DNA from: Monilinia fructicola
Taxonomy: Eukaryota; Ascomycota; Leotiomycetes; Helotiales; Sclerotiniaceae
Reading direction: 5' to 3'
DNA length: 64,000 nt
Assembly: GCA_008692225.1 (NCBI GenBank)
Contig: VICG01000007.1
Span: 2,390,501-2,454,500 of the forward strand
Shown: piece after piece, positions 1 through 12,160 of the stretch
Layout: each line of letters opens with the position of its first letter
Numbering within the stretch: position 1 is the stretch's first letter
Program-made: the position numbers and the translations under genes
Notes under the pieces: model-generated
Told to the model about the DNA's origin: nothing
The model's database searches: none
Seen by the model: only the letters and a program-made list of their open reading frames with translations

Positions 1-2258
1 TGTAGGGAGTTGCTGCATGGTTTATAGATAGGACTCTTAATGTTGAGACGTGTTTCTTTAAAACTAAAGTTCGGATTTGTTCCATGGTGACAGGTTTTTG
101 GTCGAGAATTGCGGGTTCGACTTCCAATATGGGTTTTCGCCCAAGCATCAAAAGCTCTTCGACCTTTGCAAGTTCTCCGACGAATTTTAGGAAAATTAAT
201 GAGACGTTATCTGTATAGATTTTATGTAAAGGGAGAGGAGCGAGTCTATTTTCTTGTGCTAAAATGGACCAAAATAAAAGTTGAGGTCCAACATCAAGTA
301 GGGTAATACTCTCTAGAACTCTGATGTCGATAGCCTTCGATAAAACGAAAGGTTTCAAAGGTATCAAGTAAAGTGAGAGATTCTTAAGTGCAAGACCACG
401 AGTTCTCTGAATATACTCGCACATTCTTTCGTTGGCACAGGTAATAGGAGTTCCGGTTTCTTTTGTCTTTCCCTGAAAGTTGATCTGCTCTGAAGTTTGT
501 CCAACCTTCTCAGCAGAGCCAACTTCCGAATATCGAACCAATTTTGGAGTAATTGTATTATCAAAAGTCTCGGAGGCTGGTTGGTCTTCTATCTCTTCTT
601 TAGGCGTTGTCTCGTCAGTCGGCTTTGGTTCAGTAGCATCAACTTCACCAATTTCCAAATCTTCGATAAGGTCTCCTATCTCCGGTTCTTCAACGTCTAT
701 ATCATCCGGATCCATAATATCCTCAGGCTTGTAGCCTTTTTTTGACGCTTTCCCAGTACCCTTAGCGATAGGACTAGGTTTGTCATGAGATCTATACAGT
801 TCTGTGGTAGTATCTTCATCTGTAGGAATTGCCGTACTTGATGATTCGAACTCGTTTCCATTGACCCCTATCATATCACTAACGCTGGCATTGCTGGTTT
901 GCGTATGAATGCCTTTTGAATCTCCAGAGGAAATAGCTACCAGAACATCCATAGTATTCGCGATGAGTGCAAAGACTGTTTTTTCTACCTCCTCAGACAT
1001 TTCGGATTCATGTTCAGCCATATGTTTCCCAATTTCATCTTTCCAATTTAGATAAATCTTGTGCAACGTGGATGAAATTTTCTCTCCCCTTGGTTCTTTC
1101 TCTGGTTTACCTTCCTTCAGATGATTGTAGTTAGCACCAGCTTTCCGATCTGATGGTTTGATGCCAAAAATCTCTCCCAGAGCTGCTTCCTGGGCTTTCT
1201 TCTCCTTTTTCCGTTGCATCGCCTTGGTAGTATTCCAGGTATCAGTTAAAGTTGGGTCGGGATTCGATAGTTGTAATGCACTCGGTACTTGTAATGATTG
1301 AACAAACTCATCTTCGGACTCAGTATCATCAGCACCTAAAACAACCATCTCAGACTTTTCCCTGGATTTGTAAGCAAGATCCTCTGAAAATGACAACTTG
1401 AGTGAAGTCAAGGTTGTCGATGAGTTCTTTATGCATGTTTGAATTTCAGATAGATAGTTTAGATCATCCATATCAAGAACAGCAAGAGACTTTAGGTTTT
1501 TGAATCCCGAAATCGTTCGAGATATTCCATTGATGACTGGAGGAGGGCTGAATGTTGGAGAGTTGTAGGACGAAGGAACCGGACCTGAATTCTTCGGGGG
1601 ATCACAAAGTGAGCTCCCCTTTTGCATTCGAACATGAAAGTTTTGCAGGGCATTGATACGATGTAGTTCTTTGAAAACCTCCCTACTCAATTCTACACGA
1701 ATATCCCATCTGAAAGATGATGAATTAGCAATGCCACATAATCATCTGCAAGTTCAACCCACTTGAAGGTTTCGAGTGCTTTAGCTTTGCGCAAAGTCAA
1801 AGCCATCATCGTATTCATGAACTTTCCACATGTTGTATCGAATGTATAGGAACGATAGGCCTGCTCTGATTTTGGACCTCCGCTCAACGCCTCAAGTATA
1901 ATCTCCCTGAGGTATTGGCAGTAATTGTAATCACTCGTAACGAATGTATCCAATCCTGCCGCCAAACTATCGACAATGTTGTCATTTTTGGGATCGTCAT
2001 CATCTGGAAAGAAAATATGGAATGATCGGTAGATTTCTGCTGCTGATATATCTCTGAAGTGCTTCGAAACTAGAGAGAGCGACAGTAGATCGGGGGTTGA
2101 TAGCTAGAATGCAAGAAGTTTTAGCATGCTGCGCAAAAGATAGAAAGAATTGTCAAAGAAATGAATAGAAGGAGGTAAACCCATCAACTCACGTATCTCA
2201 ATATAGCTGATTCACATTCTGAAGGTAGACCAAGACCCCCTTTCTTCTCATCAAACAT
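1..2258 (-). CDS. F-box domain protein, C-terminus beyond window
   Basis: Probable substrate receptor of an SCF-type ubiquitin ligase. Spliced model on the minus strand: 2193-2258, 1763-2103 and 1709 to below 1. Intron 2104-2192 starts GTGAGT. Intron 1710-1762 starts GTGGGT, contains GCTAAT and ends TTTCAG. The frame stays open through both junctions. The N-terminus MFDEKKGGLGLPSECESAIL followed by LSTPDLLSLSLVSKHFRD is a clear F-box (Leu-Pro start, conserved LSLVSK). The remaining roughly 570 codons have no recognised repeat. They include an acidic linker (IMDPDDIDVEEPEIGD, near nucleotides 640-720) and then a Leu-rich segment that may be degenerate LRR. The start is the first ATG before the F-box. 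The target is unknown. F-box assignment is strong; exon borders are inferred. Confidence 0.8.
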
Positions 2259-2926
2259 CTTTAGGGTTTGTGAGGAATGTCTTGTTAGTTAATTTGGCAA
2301 GTTAAGAAATGAATTTTGACTTTTAAACCAAAGTATCAACTGCAAACCAGCACGATGTAATTCTGTGTTCGTATTTCAATATTTAGGAATTGGGAGTTGG
2401 GAGTTGGTTAGATATACCTCATCAAGAACTTGAGTATGCAGATGCCATGAATGATATGAATGATACGAATGATATGAATGAGAATAAATAGGTGTGGGCT
2501 GATTAATTTGGTTAGTAACCTTATGAAACTATAAGGCTGATGATACTTAATGATGATTGGTCAAGAGCAAGAGAATTATTGATTAGCTTGACTAAGAGCG
2601 GTTAGTGGAATATGATTAGTGAAATGCGGGGGTGGGGCTACTTGATCATAGATGATGAACATATCTATTTAAATACGGAGTAGATCCCTTCGTTAAATAA
2701 ATAAATAAATAATAATCAATATAAATATTTTTTCAATATATAAAATTTTATTATTATTGTTTCGTATTGAACTTTTATTATATATTATAATCATCTCTCA
2801 TCTCTGATCTCACATCTCACATCTCACATCTCACATCTCACTTCACAATAAACAAACAAAGCAAAGAAAGCATCCAAACAAACACTTCAAAACCATTCCC
2901 TTCCACTTCAATTCTCTCAATTAATC
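2259..2926. other. intergenic, convergent/upstream spacer
   Basis: Holds the promoter side of the F-box gene and the 3' side of the homeobox gene. There is a short AT-rich patch around 2690-2790 with (AAAT)n, and a tandem CATCTCA run at about 2800-2845. No coding sequence seen. Confidence 0.6.
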
Positions 2927-5300
2927 CTACCAAAGCGTCTCTGTTCCCCCACTCAAGAAATCATAGCCCTTCTCTCCATCACCCCCTCGACTCTCATCTC
3001 CATCTCCATCTCCATTTCCATCCCTATACCCTCCGACCCCCACTCTCTCATCACCCTCCTTTCTCCTCCTCCACGGACTACCCGTCGCCATCAGCATATC
3101 ACTCCTCTGCAATCCTGCATGATCAGCCTCTCCATCCAGATCCCTCTCATTAGTACCGTCCAATTCCAACTTTCCATCCATGCCATATGACTGTAACCCA
3201 GCCCAAGGCTCCACATCATTATTCCTCTCGCCCAAATTCATATCAATATCCAGATCCATAATAGCCCCTTCAGGAATACTCGTGAAAGGAGCGGGAGAAA
3301 CAAGACATGAACCACTAATAGGACCTAATGTTGACGAATGAATATCCGAGAAGAAATTCATAGCAGTAGGTGGTGAGTTATTGAAGCCTCCCAAATCCAG
3401 ATCAGCATGGTTAAGGAAGTCTTGATTGAAAGAAGCTAAAAACTCGTCATCGTTGAGAAAAGCTGGAGGCTGTTGTGTGGAAGAGAAGGGGATGGAGTGA
3501 GCTTGTGGTTGATATGTTTGAGTTCGTGAATATGGTGGAGAATTTGGTGGCTGTTGCTGTTGTCCCATCGAAGAAATTCCATAACAAATTTTGAATTTCT
3601 CCAAAAGTTCCTCGTCATCCGCAGCTGTATGGGGTACATTCAACACATCTCTTGCCCTAGCCCTTAATGACTCATCCGTTGGAATGCGACCTTGTTCATG
3701 TTCCATCTTTACCAAATCAACCAGTGCATCTTCTAATTCTCTCGAGCAAAAAACTTGAGCCGGCATCTTATATCGTTGTTTCAAGCTCTTGATATATCCA
3801 TTTGCAGTTTCTCCTCTCAACTTCACAAGCTTCTCGCCCTCATCCATTCTCGCAAGATTCACTTCTAGTTCTTCGGTATGACATGCCTTGACATCTTTTC
3901 CGGGGTTGAGATATGGTGGAGAGAAGCCTGTGCCACCTAACGAGACTTTCCACGATGAATTTCCTGTGGGAAGACCAGGACCGGAATCATGGGGTGAAAG
4001 ACCGGCATCGCGTTTAAATCGCATCAGCCATTCTGCATTGTCAGCGGCAGTTTGATTCCATGGGTCATCGTCATCGTAAATTACCCAGCGGGCTTGGTTT
4101 TGAAGTTCGGCATCAGTTGGAATCTGTAGTTTGTTAATACTGAAGAAAGATCAGATGGCAACACCTGTGACTTACATGTTGATTAGGATTATTCGGTGAC
4201 ATACATCTTGCCACAAATCTGGAAAGTTCTCGAACTAATCGATTGTAACAATTTGCATCATTGAGAAAATATTTGAGAGGCTGTGTAGGGTTGGAGTTGG
4301 TAGATGGTTGATTTGCTGTTTTCAGTGTATGAATTGGCTGGTTATAACTCGTATTTGGGACAGTTCCTTTACTTCCTGGACGACTGCGCGTTTCGATATT
4401 CTCCAGCTCCCAATGTAACGTTCGCGATGGAGGTGATGCAGCTTGTTCGGGCGAATCCATAGCCGTTGGAAACATAATAGAAGGTTTATTTTCCGCGGCT
4501 GGCGCAAGTCCGTTTCTCGTCTTGAAAATGTGGAGATACAATGGATCATCAGCCCAAGTTTGATTCCATTGATCATCGTTCCCATAAACAATGAGTCGAG
4601 CATGCCGTTGGAGGTCTGAATCCGAAGGCTTTATACTCAAGGTAGATTGAAGGTGTACATAATCCTTCAACTCTGCTTCAAGTCTCGCATAGTTATGTAT
4701 GGCATGATCAATGGAAGTTTCATCTTTCGACCTTACACCTTCGTTTGCCATTTCAGAACTCCTCGGCAACCCAGCACGTCTTCGGAAATCAGCGAGCCAG
4801 CAAGTCGAATCTTTTATGAGATACTTGAACCAAGAGACGGCACCTTTACAGGGCACCGCAGCTGTCAATTCTGCCTCATCAATAATTCTGCATGCCTCCA
4901 CCTGCAGTTCAGAATCTGTCGCAGTTAACCCAAGCATCTGTCTCGAGGTAACATAATTCCTCAAGGCCCGTTCTTTTGGACACTGGCACGTCATTGTTGC
5001 GCCAATCAACGAATGTTGAACTGTCTCTAACGTCTTCATTCGTGGCATTTCAAGCCCATCTTCATCGCTTTCTTCTTCGCAGCTATTTGTCCCAGAGAAT
5101 AAGATTAAATCTCTTAACCAAGAGCCGTCGGGATAATTCTGCGCATCCGAGACAGCATCCAAATTGCGGATTATTTGCCGAGCTATACCGAGTAACTCTT
5201 CGTCGGTTGGAGTAATGCCCTGGACAACCTTATCATTGATGTATTGAATCAGACCACTCTTGATCAAATTTTCCGGCGTACGCTCTCCATTGAAAAGATC
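2927..5300 (-). repeat. five degenerate protein repeats in the homeobox factor
   Basis: Coding repeat inside the transcription factor. Five units share the pattern (T/S)D-x-ELQ-x3-AR-x-I, an acidic patch, W-(N/L)-x-T, then FK/FR-x-(R)-x-GL. Clear cores: KPSDSDLQRHARLIVYGNDD (about 4560-4630), IPTDAELQNQARWVIYDDDD (about 4065-4123), TATDSELQVEACRII (about 4880-4930), TPTDEELLGIARQII (about 5170-5220) and IPTDESLRARARDVL (about 3640-3690). Spacing is irregular (roughly 90-150 residues). I do not recognise a named domain. Confidence 0.6.
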
Positions 5301-7403
5301 TTGAGAAGCTTCGTAAGGTTGCATAGTATTTCGTTCTTCGTGAATAAGATCTATCAGAGTATCAGTGATCCTGAACATAAGATGAATCAATCAAACAAGA
5401 TAGCACGATACTTACAAGGAGGAATCCCATTCTCAACAATGTTCAGAATTTGTGGTTCAAAACCCCAGTCACCCTTCCAATCAGCCATACTTCTTCCACT
5501 TTTGAAATGCTCTGCCAAGTGATCAACTCTAGCGGTCCAAGAATCCATCACTATTCCACAGAAACCACATCGCGAACGAATTTCTGGTGTTATGGCTTTC
5601 CAAGATTCCATACTCCAACCAGCAAATTTTACATCATGAACGAGATTCAGATGTTGACGTAAATGATCCTTTCGGTAAAATGTCCTCTCTCCCATTGGTT
5701 TCTCGGCACAACTTGCGTGATTGTGTGATTCTGCATGACTGGCGGATGGGCTTGGATGATTACAATACACACAAGCAGGACGTTCGTACTCCTTGTTGTA
5801 TTGTATTGGCCCATTTGGACAACAGATCCATCTCTCGAGCGACAAATGTAAAGATTTCTCATGCCTCTGCCAATCATGTTTGGTTTTGAAAGATTCGGTA
5901 CAAAAGGTGCATTGGAAGGTACGGGCGGGACCTGCAAGCATAGCCTTTGCTGGTTTCGGTGCTTGTCGACGACGACGGCGTCTGCCCTTGTTTCCGAACG
6001 AACCAAAAGATCCAAAAGATCCACGAGATCTATGAGAGTATGCCGAAGCAAACGACCCAGCACTCGAATGGGACGTTCCCAAACTACTCGTCGATGACAC
6101 ATTGTAAAGAGATCGATTCGATCCATCATCTGCGTAACTGGTATATGGACTGTCCATACCAGAGGTGAAACTAGAGGCCGTCACGGCCTTTGCGATAGCC
6201 GTGGCTGAGGCAGGTTCGTGTTCGGGAGGAGAATGCTTCCAACGTTCCAAAGGATTCATTTGTTCCAAAGCAGGAGTAGCTTTTCTTGGAATATCCATGG
6301 CATTGGCATAATTTCCCACCGTGGGCGGAGTGACCGTGGGCCGACTCTTTCCCCTGCGACGTGCATTGGCAAGCCAATTGGTGATTTGTGTTTTGTTCAA
6401 TCCAGTTTTCGACATTAGAACTTCCCTCTCCGAATCTGTTGGATATGGATGACGATGGTGTAATCCCAACCAGTCTTTCAGAATTCGTACCGACTGTCTC
6501 GAAAACCTTGCACCCACTTTTGTATCCGATTTGAGGTTTTCTGTCGAGGTTTTGAGAGCTGGCAGCTCCGTTGAAGAATCATTTTCGCGATACCGCGTAT
6601 GAATTGTAAGCCTCAAATGGAGACGTGGGGGATGTGAGAGTATTAGCTTGGGCATGACCTTCTGACATCTGCCAAGCACTCGAAGGGTTTGTATTGCACC
6701 AAGCTACAAGGTCGATTCAATACCAAACAACTTTGACAAGCGAGATTTTCCCCATCCCCCAAGACATTGCATGGTTGAGCACAAACTCTGCAGTACTCAC
6801 ACTGCTTGATTGGAGACCTCGTTTCTTCCTCACTGATGTCATGATTCCCCTGAGCATCAACCGCACAATCAATCTTACCCGAGGAACGATAATCATAGGA
6901 TTTTCTACTCCTCATATTAGGATCCCGGGTTAAACTGCATGATCTCGCAAGAGCTACACAGCAAGTGCACGAGCCCCTTACGAAAACCCTCCTTGATAAC
7001 TTTTACAATGGGTATTCTCCTGACGACATCGAGTACAAGGTTTGCTAGGTTCCGACATGCCATCGATCCATCTTGGGAAGTCTTGAAAATCGTGCGCTTC
7101 CAGGGTTGATATATCCAGTGTCGATGATGTATTGGCCAAGGCATTTTCCTCAAACCCCTGGAAAATCTGTTCCTCTGGAGCAGAGAAATGTTGCAAACAG
7201 GTGAAAGAGTTTTCATCTCCTTCAGGATCTGCAAATGCTAGATCGATATCATAAGGACCTGCTGGAGATGAAAGGGGATTGAGGGGATTGAGGGGATTGA
7301 GATGACTCAAGTCATAATCGAATTTGGTCAGTGACAGAATTGACGGAATGAGTGGCATCATCAAAGTTAAAAAACTCTCATCCATTTCGTCAATTGTAGT
7401 CAT
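2927..7403 (-). CDS. homeobox and C2H2 zinc-finger transcription factor
   Basis: Likely nuclear DNA-binding regulator. Exons on the minus strand: 6982-7403, 6659-6904, 5412-6611, 4176-5370 and 2927-4123, about 1419 aa. In order: a Cys-rich pair region (CTRCRQENTHC, then CEYCRVCAQPC and CQSC, residues about 125-215); a TALE-like homeodomain (residues about 259-318) with recognition helix ITNWLANARRRGKS; a C2H2 finger (FQCTFCTESFKTKHDWQRH, about 456-480); two further Cys/His modules to about 600; and a C-terminal half built of degenerate repeats. Homeodomain plus C2H2 is a known combination in filamentous ascomycetes. Introns 4124-4175 and 6905-6981 are good. Intron 6612-6658 has a poor donor (GTCATG) and 5371-5411 is only 41 bp with GTATCG, so those joins are less certain. 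The targets are unknown. Confidence 0.8.
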
Positions 7404-8389
7404 CTAGAGGGCGTAGTTATGGTTTTGATGAAGGATGAAGGATGGTGGATAAAGGATGATGGATGAAGGATGGTGGATGATGGATGATAAATAATATAAT
7501 GAATACCTAGTAGGTAGGGTAATATATTTACCTAGTAGGTAGGGTAAGATGTCGTGCAGAAATGAAATGCTCCCATCCACTCAATGATGCAAGAGAGGTA
7601 GAAAACAGTAGTCGCTGGAGATGGATAGATAATGAAGATATAATGATGACAACAACGATGGTTCTAAGGACCAATAATCTCTCGAGGATATATATTTATA
7701 TATGTATTGCCTTGTTGATTTATTGACAAAGGATGATGTCGATCATCAATGATAACAAACAGATGACAGACAGACAGGTGAGATGAGATGATGATTGATA
7801 GATAGATGTTGACTGTTGACTGTTGACCAGATAGAAGAAAGATATCAAAAGCTGAAGAAGCCTTTTCCCTCCCACTTCCCCAAGAATCAATGATTAGTCA
7901 ATCAATCAATCAATCAGTCAGTCAGTCCCGAGGTCACTGGATCTCTCTCTCTCTCTCTCTCTTTAATCTCTTATTAGAACTACTAGGTACTCACTCATTC
8001 ATCTCTCTCTCTCCAAACAGTCATCAATCATCATAGTCATAGGTAATCACAATCACAACCACGTTCACATTCACATTCCCCATCACCATCCCCATCACCA
8101 TCACCATCACCCACTTATCACAGTCGTACCACGTGCCCACCCACTGCCCATCACCCCAACCTTTACACGAGCGGGACTGAAATCCCTGTCAGCAAATGTC
8201 GATAATACGCCCTTTGACAACCACATCTGATCTTAGTATGTTGCCTACTGCAGGTATTTATTACGGTATTAGTCATCCACGGATAATGGGAAAACCTGCA
8301 TGAAACCCCACATCATCAAAATGTACGGACTCTGGAGTACTATTGTAATCTTACTTGTGCTATTATATGGATACTAAAACGGGCCACTA
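7404..8389. promoter_or_regulatory. upstream region of the homeobox gene
   Basis: Promoter and leader side of the minus-strand transcription factor. It contains tandem GGATGA-type repeats (7430-7490), two copies of ACCTAGTAGGTAGGGTAA (about 7505-7547), a (TC)n tract at 7941-7962 and CACATTCACATTCCC-like runs. A long leader is typical for fungal developmental regulators. No coding sequence seen; specific sites were not assigned. Confidence 0.4.
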
Positions 8390-9120
8390 AAGTCGATCTT
8401 CCATTTATACGTAATGCTAGCTTATAAACTTTATACGTTTCAAGTTTATAAAGCTAATAGAAAGCTTTATTATTAAAAACATTTTAAGTACTATAAGAAT
8501 AGAATATCGATTTTATTACTAAGGTTATTACCTTTTAAAATAAAATTACAAAAAGATAAAAAAATCTAAAGAAGTATTAAATAAATCTATAAAGTAAAAT
8601 ACTATAATTAAAAATACTTTAAATAATTAATAGAAAACTTAATAGTATATAATAAAAGTATAGTCTTAGTAATCAAAAATAATAAAAGATATTAATATAT
8701 ATCTATTTAAAAAGTTTATATTATTTAAAGTTTATATTTTTTAACAACTTAACGTTTATTTTAAATAAAATAAAAAAGTATATTTAATATTATTTAATTA
8801 TATATAAAAAGTAATTAAAGCTTACTTTTAAAACTTAAAATACTTTTTTAAGATTTATATTAGGATTATAAAACTATAAAACTAAAACCTAGACTTATAT
8901 ATATTGATATAATTCTTTTTTCTCTTAAAGCTATTATCTATATCTACTCGAGTAATATATTAAACTCTATATCTTAAAATCCTAAGCTTAATATGTTTTT
9001 AATATACTAGCTGGAGTATAGTAACTTATATATAAGATCTTATTACTATCTAAGTTTAATTGATAACTCGTAGCTATAGAACGAAACTAATAAGTATGCT
9101 TTTATAGTATTAACCTATCG
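8390..9120. repeat. AT-rich island, RIP-like relic
   Basis: About 700 bp of very high A+T with no frame longer than a few dozen codons and no preserved terminal repeats. The sharp composition change on both sides suggests a decayed, RIP-mutated insertion. I could not match it to the other elements in the window. Confidence 0.45.
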
Positions 9121-9913
9121 TGCCGTGTGTGTGTCTACTCCATAGCTCCGTACATGTAAATGTAATGTAAATGTAAATATAAATCAATCAATCGGTCCGC
9201 TTAACACTCCGATTGGATGGATCACTATATATCTGTGGATATGTATGTATGTAGGTAGGTAGGTATATAACTTTGTACTCATGCAATCTAATATACTATA
9301 CCATCACGTTCCCAAACAAAATCTTTTCCTCTTCCCCTTCCCCTACCCCTTCCCCCTAGCTAACAGTTGAGCCAACGTACATACTTGTAACTTTATATAT
9401 AAGACTGTTTACTTTTTAGTCATTGAAGAATATAACAACTACCTTGACGAATGCTGATGAATATTGACATCGAGAGTGTCCACGTATGAAGAGAACGACC
9501 CAACTTATTTACCGACGGCTCAAGGGTGTTTAAGGGAAGGGGAGGGAAAGGGAAAGGAAAAGGAAAAGGGAGAGTGATGAGATAAAATAAAATACTACGG
9601 GCGTTCTAAATGTCCTTTATCTTTCTTTTATTCTCCTTCCCTCCCTTTCCTGTTCTCCCTCTCCTGTTCTTTAATATATATTTACAAATCATGTTTTTCA
9701 TAATACCTTTTCAAAAATAAAAAATAAAACAATCATAAAAAAAGCGTATGATTAATGCGACTCATATATCTACATACAAATATTCTCCATTTCCCATATT
9801 CCCATATTCCCAAGCCCAGTCCCAAGCCAGCAGCCCCTCGTAAGTTCGTGCACCCATATGACCCGCCCGATGAAATGCAATTCAAATAGCCACTTCCATG
9901 TTGTTCCTTATCG

Positions 9914-9947
<34 letters not shown>

Positions 9948-10280
9948 GATTCTCGTTTCAAGATATACAGTGAGATCCCGGGGGTACGTCTGTGGAAAGA
10001 AATGAAAAGGTTGTTGAGAGAGGTTCGTCCTCATCATAGTCATGTAAGATAATCTTCCCAAACTCCTCATGTTCTCCACCGGTACCCCAAACCTTCAAGC
10101 CTAACCCCAACTTCATTGTCTCTCGTATAATCCGGGGTATTACCTCCTCCGTTCTCCTCGTCTACCTTCTCCACCAACTATTCCTCCAAAACTCAATGGG
10201 TCCACAGTTCTCTGAATCCACTTTCCCTCTCCCTCTCCCTCTCCCTCTCTCTCTCTCTCTCCCTCTCCCTCCTTTCCCTC
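9121..10280. other. intergenic with simple repeats
   Basis: Contains a GTAGGTAG-type run (about 9250-9265), a GGGAAAGG purine run (9535-9570), a (CAT)n tract at 9912-9948 and a CTCCCT/(TC)n tract at about 10225-10280 just downstream of the membrane-protein stop. The poly-His/poly-Met reading frames over (CAT)n are artefacts. Confidence 0.6.
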
Positions 10281-10862
10281 TTACTCTTCGATTGCCTCGG
10301 AGGTGGATCGTGTTCTTTCAATGACCACCACCTCATCACTACCCCCACCACTCGTACTAGGACTTCTCTCATCCCTACTCCTCCTCACCTCCCTCCTCTC
10401 TTCCACAATCACCCTCTCCACCGGCGGAGGTCTCCTCTCTTCCACAACCACCCTCTCCACCGGCGGAGGTCTCCTCGTTTCCTGTCGCACCTCCTCCCTC
10501 ACAACCCTCACCGGTGTCGGACTCCGACTTCTCTGTCTCCGCACCTCCACCTTCTCCGCTGTGCTCACTCTGCGACTATGCGGCCGTGAGCCCCGATGCG
10601 AATTGTGCGATCGGCGTCGGACATTCTCGCGAACAGTGACATCTTCCCTGTACGTCGCGTGTGCCGCTGGGCGTGCCAATGTGCAACATGTATATAAGAG
10701 CCAAAGAAGGAGGAGAAAGCCTCCGACGGAACCCAAGACGATGCCAGCTATGGTACCGGGCGAGCGAGAGGTATCCTGTTCTCCATATGTCGTCGGGATT
10801 ATACTCGGGTCGCCACTGGCGGCTTGTCGCGAGACGAAGACGAGTGAATATTTGGGCCACAT
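10281..10862 (-). CDS. single-pass membrane protein with Arg-rich tail
   Basis: Predicted plasma- or endomembrane protein of at least 193 aa, function unknown. A short N-terminal segment precedes a Gly-rich transmembrane helix (GTIAGIVLGSVGGFLLLLWL, about residues 36-58) and CC. The tail is then strongly basic/acidic: HSRRVST, RRQRSRSPTPVRVV and two RRPPPVERV-(V/I)-VEERR repeats, ending in a Ser-rich acidic stretch. The topology suggests a cytosolic tail able to recruit partners or be phosphorylated. The chosen ATG has an open frame upstream to beyond 11060 with no ATG in that frame. An ATG at 11017 lies one frame off, so the N-terminus may be incomplete (missed exon or indel). Confidence 0.6.
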   Translation of the reverse strand: MWPKYSLVFVSRQAASGDPSIIPTTYGEQDTSRSPGTIAGIVLGSVGGFLLLLWLLYTCCTLARPAAHATYREDVTVRENVRRRSHNSHRGSRPHSRRVSTAEKVEVRRQRSRSPTPVRVVREEVRQETRRPPPVERVVVEERRPPPVERVIVEERREVRRSRDERSPSTSGGGSDEVVVIERTRSTSEAIEE

Positions 10863-12160
10863 TCGACGGGAGAAGGTAGTTGTCCATTTCTGGTTGGGGT
10901 AATGGGGAAATGGGCTGTGCGAGGTTGTCGTTCTTGAGGTTAGCTCGACGGGAATGCGAAAGATCCCTTGGTATTGCCGAATGGTCAGAAGGTGGAGAAA
11001 ATTAGAACGGGTGCCATGTCCGACGATAAACCTACGAGCAATAATACTCGAAGCGTCAGGGACGTTTCGGACTTTATTTCTTTAAGTGCAAAGTCAAAAA
11101 ATACGATGCGTTTTTCATTTGCTGCTGTGATTTGATACCTTGATTTGCTTGTTTACGATTGAGCGGTTGAATGGGTTGTTGGTCTGAGCTCGACGGGGCG
11201 ATACGATTTGATGGATTCAATGGAGGGAGGATTTATGATTGAATGATTGATGATTGACGGTTGATGATTTGACGGTTGATGATTGACGGTTGATGATTGA
11301 TGCATGGAAGGGTAATGCTTGAAATTGGTAAGCTGATTTGGAAGGTGGATGGAACGAGTGTATAGATAGATGGATGGATGAACTGTATAGACAGACGGAT
11401 GAATGAATTGTACCCAGTATGGATAGCTATAGGCAAATAGATAGATAGAATCAAGTAGAACACAAGAATCAGGAACGACTGGTGAAATATTCTGAACGTA
11501 AACATCCATGGATATACGATTATCTGATTATTCTGAAGGGAAGGGAAGCGAAGGGAAGGGAAGCGAAGGGAAGGGAAGGGAAGCGATAGGGGAAGTGTTT
11601 ACCTACCAGGTACCTAGGTAGGTAGTAGGTAGTGAAGGATATAATTACCTAGTACTTGCCGATGATCCAACGGGGAGAAGAAGCGAAAGGGAGAGAGAGT
11701 CACCAGCCCCGGCCTTAAGCAACTAATCAAGTCATTAGGAAGAACATACCACTAGAAAGAGAAGAAGGGAAGAAAGTTGGAAGGGAGTGATTGGATTGGG
11801 AGTAGTTGAGGAGTAGTTGAAGGGAGTAGTTGAAGGGAGTAGTGAGTTGAAGGGGAGTAGAAGGAGTAGTTTGAAGGGAGTAGTTGAAGGGAGTAGTTGA
11901 AGGGAGTAGTTGAAAGGGGTAGTTGGAAGGGAGTACTAGTAGTTGGAGACAACAAACTACACATTTCATTCCAAATGCAAGACTCCGTTCCTTTCTTGAA
12001 TTCAATTCATAGTACCAGTATAGAATGCTGTATGTACGAGTATAGCAACCATACCAACCATACCAACCACATCAACCACACCAACCACACCAACACCAAT
12101 ACCAACCAGATCGATATCAACAAATGCTTATACATCAAATTCTATAATTTACCCAGTTAA
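10863..12160. other. upstream region with minisatellites
   Basis: Includes GATTGACGGTTGAT tandem repeats (about 11235-11300), a GGGAAGCGAAGGGAA run (11536-11590), CCTAGGTAGGTAGTAGGT (about 11610), a 14-18 bp minisatellite of GTAGTTGAAGGGA units (about 11800-11945) and ACCAACCACAC repeats (12050-12105). Open frames here merely translate the repeats. Confidence 0.6.

Noticed and set aside
9858..10079. Poly-His / poly-Met reading frames on both strands
   Set aside because: They only translate a (CAT)n microsatellite; no other protein-like features.
11153..12005. Reading frames rich in His/Pro/Ser or Leu/Ser/Thr on the minus strand
   Set aside because: Overlap GATTGACGGTT and GTAGTTGAAGG tandem repeats; composition explained by the repeats.
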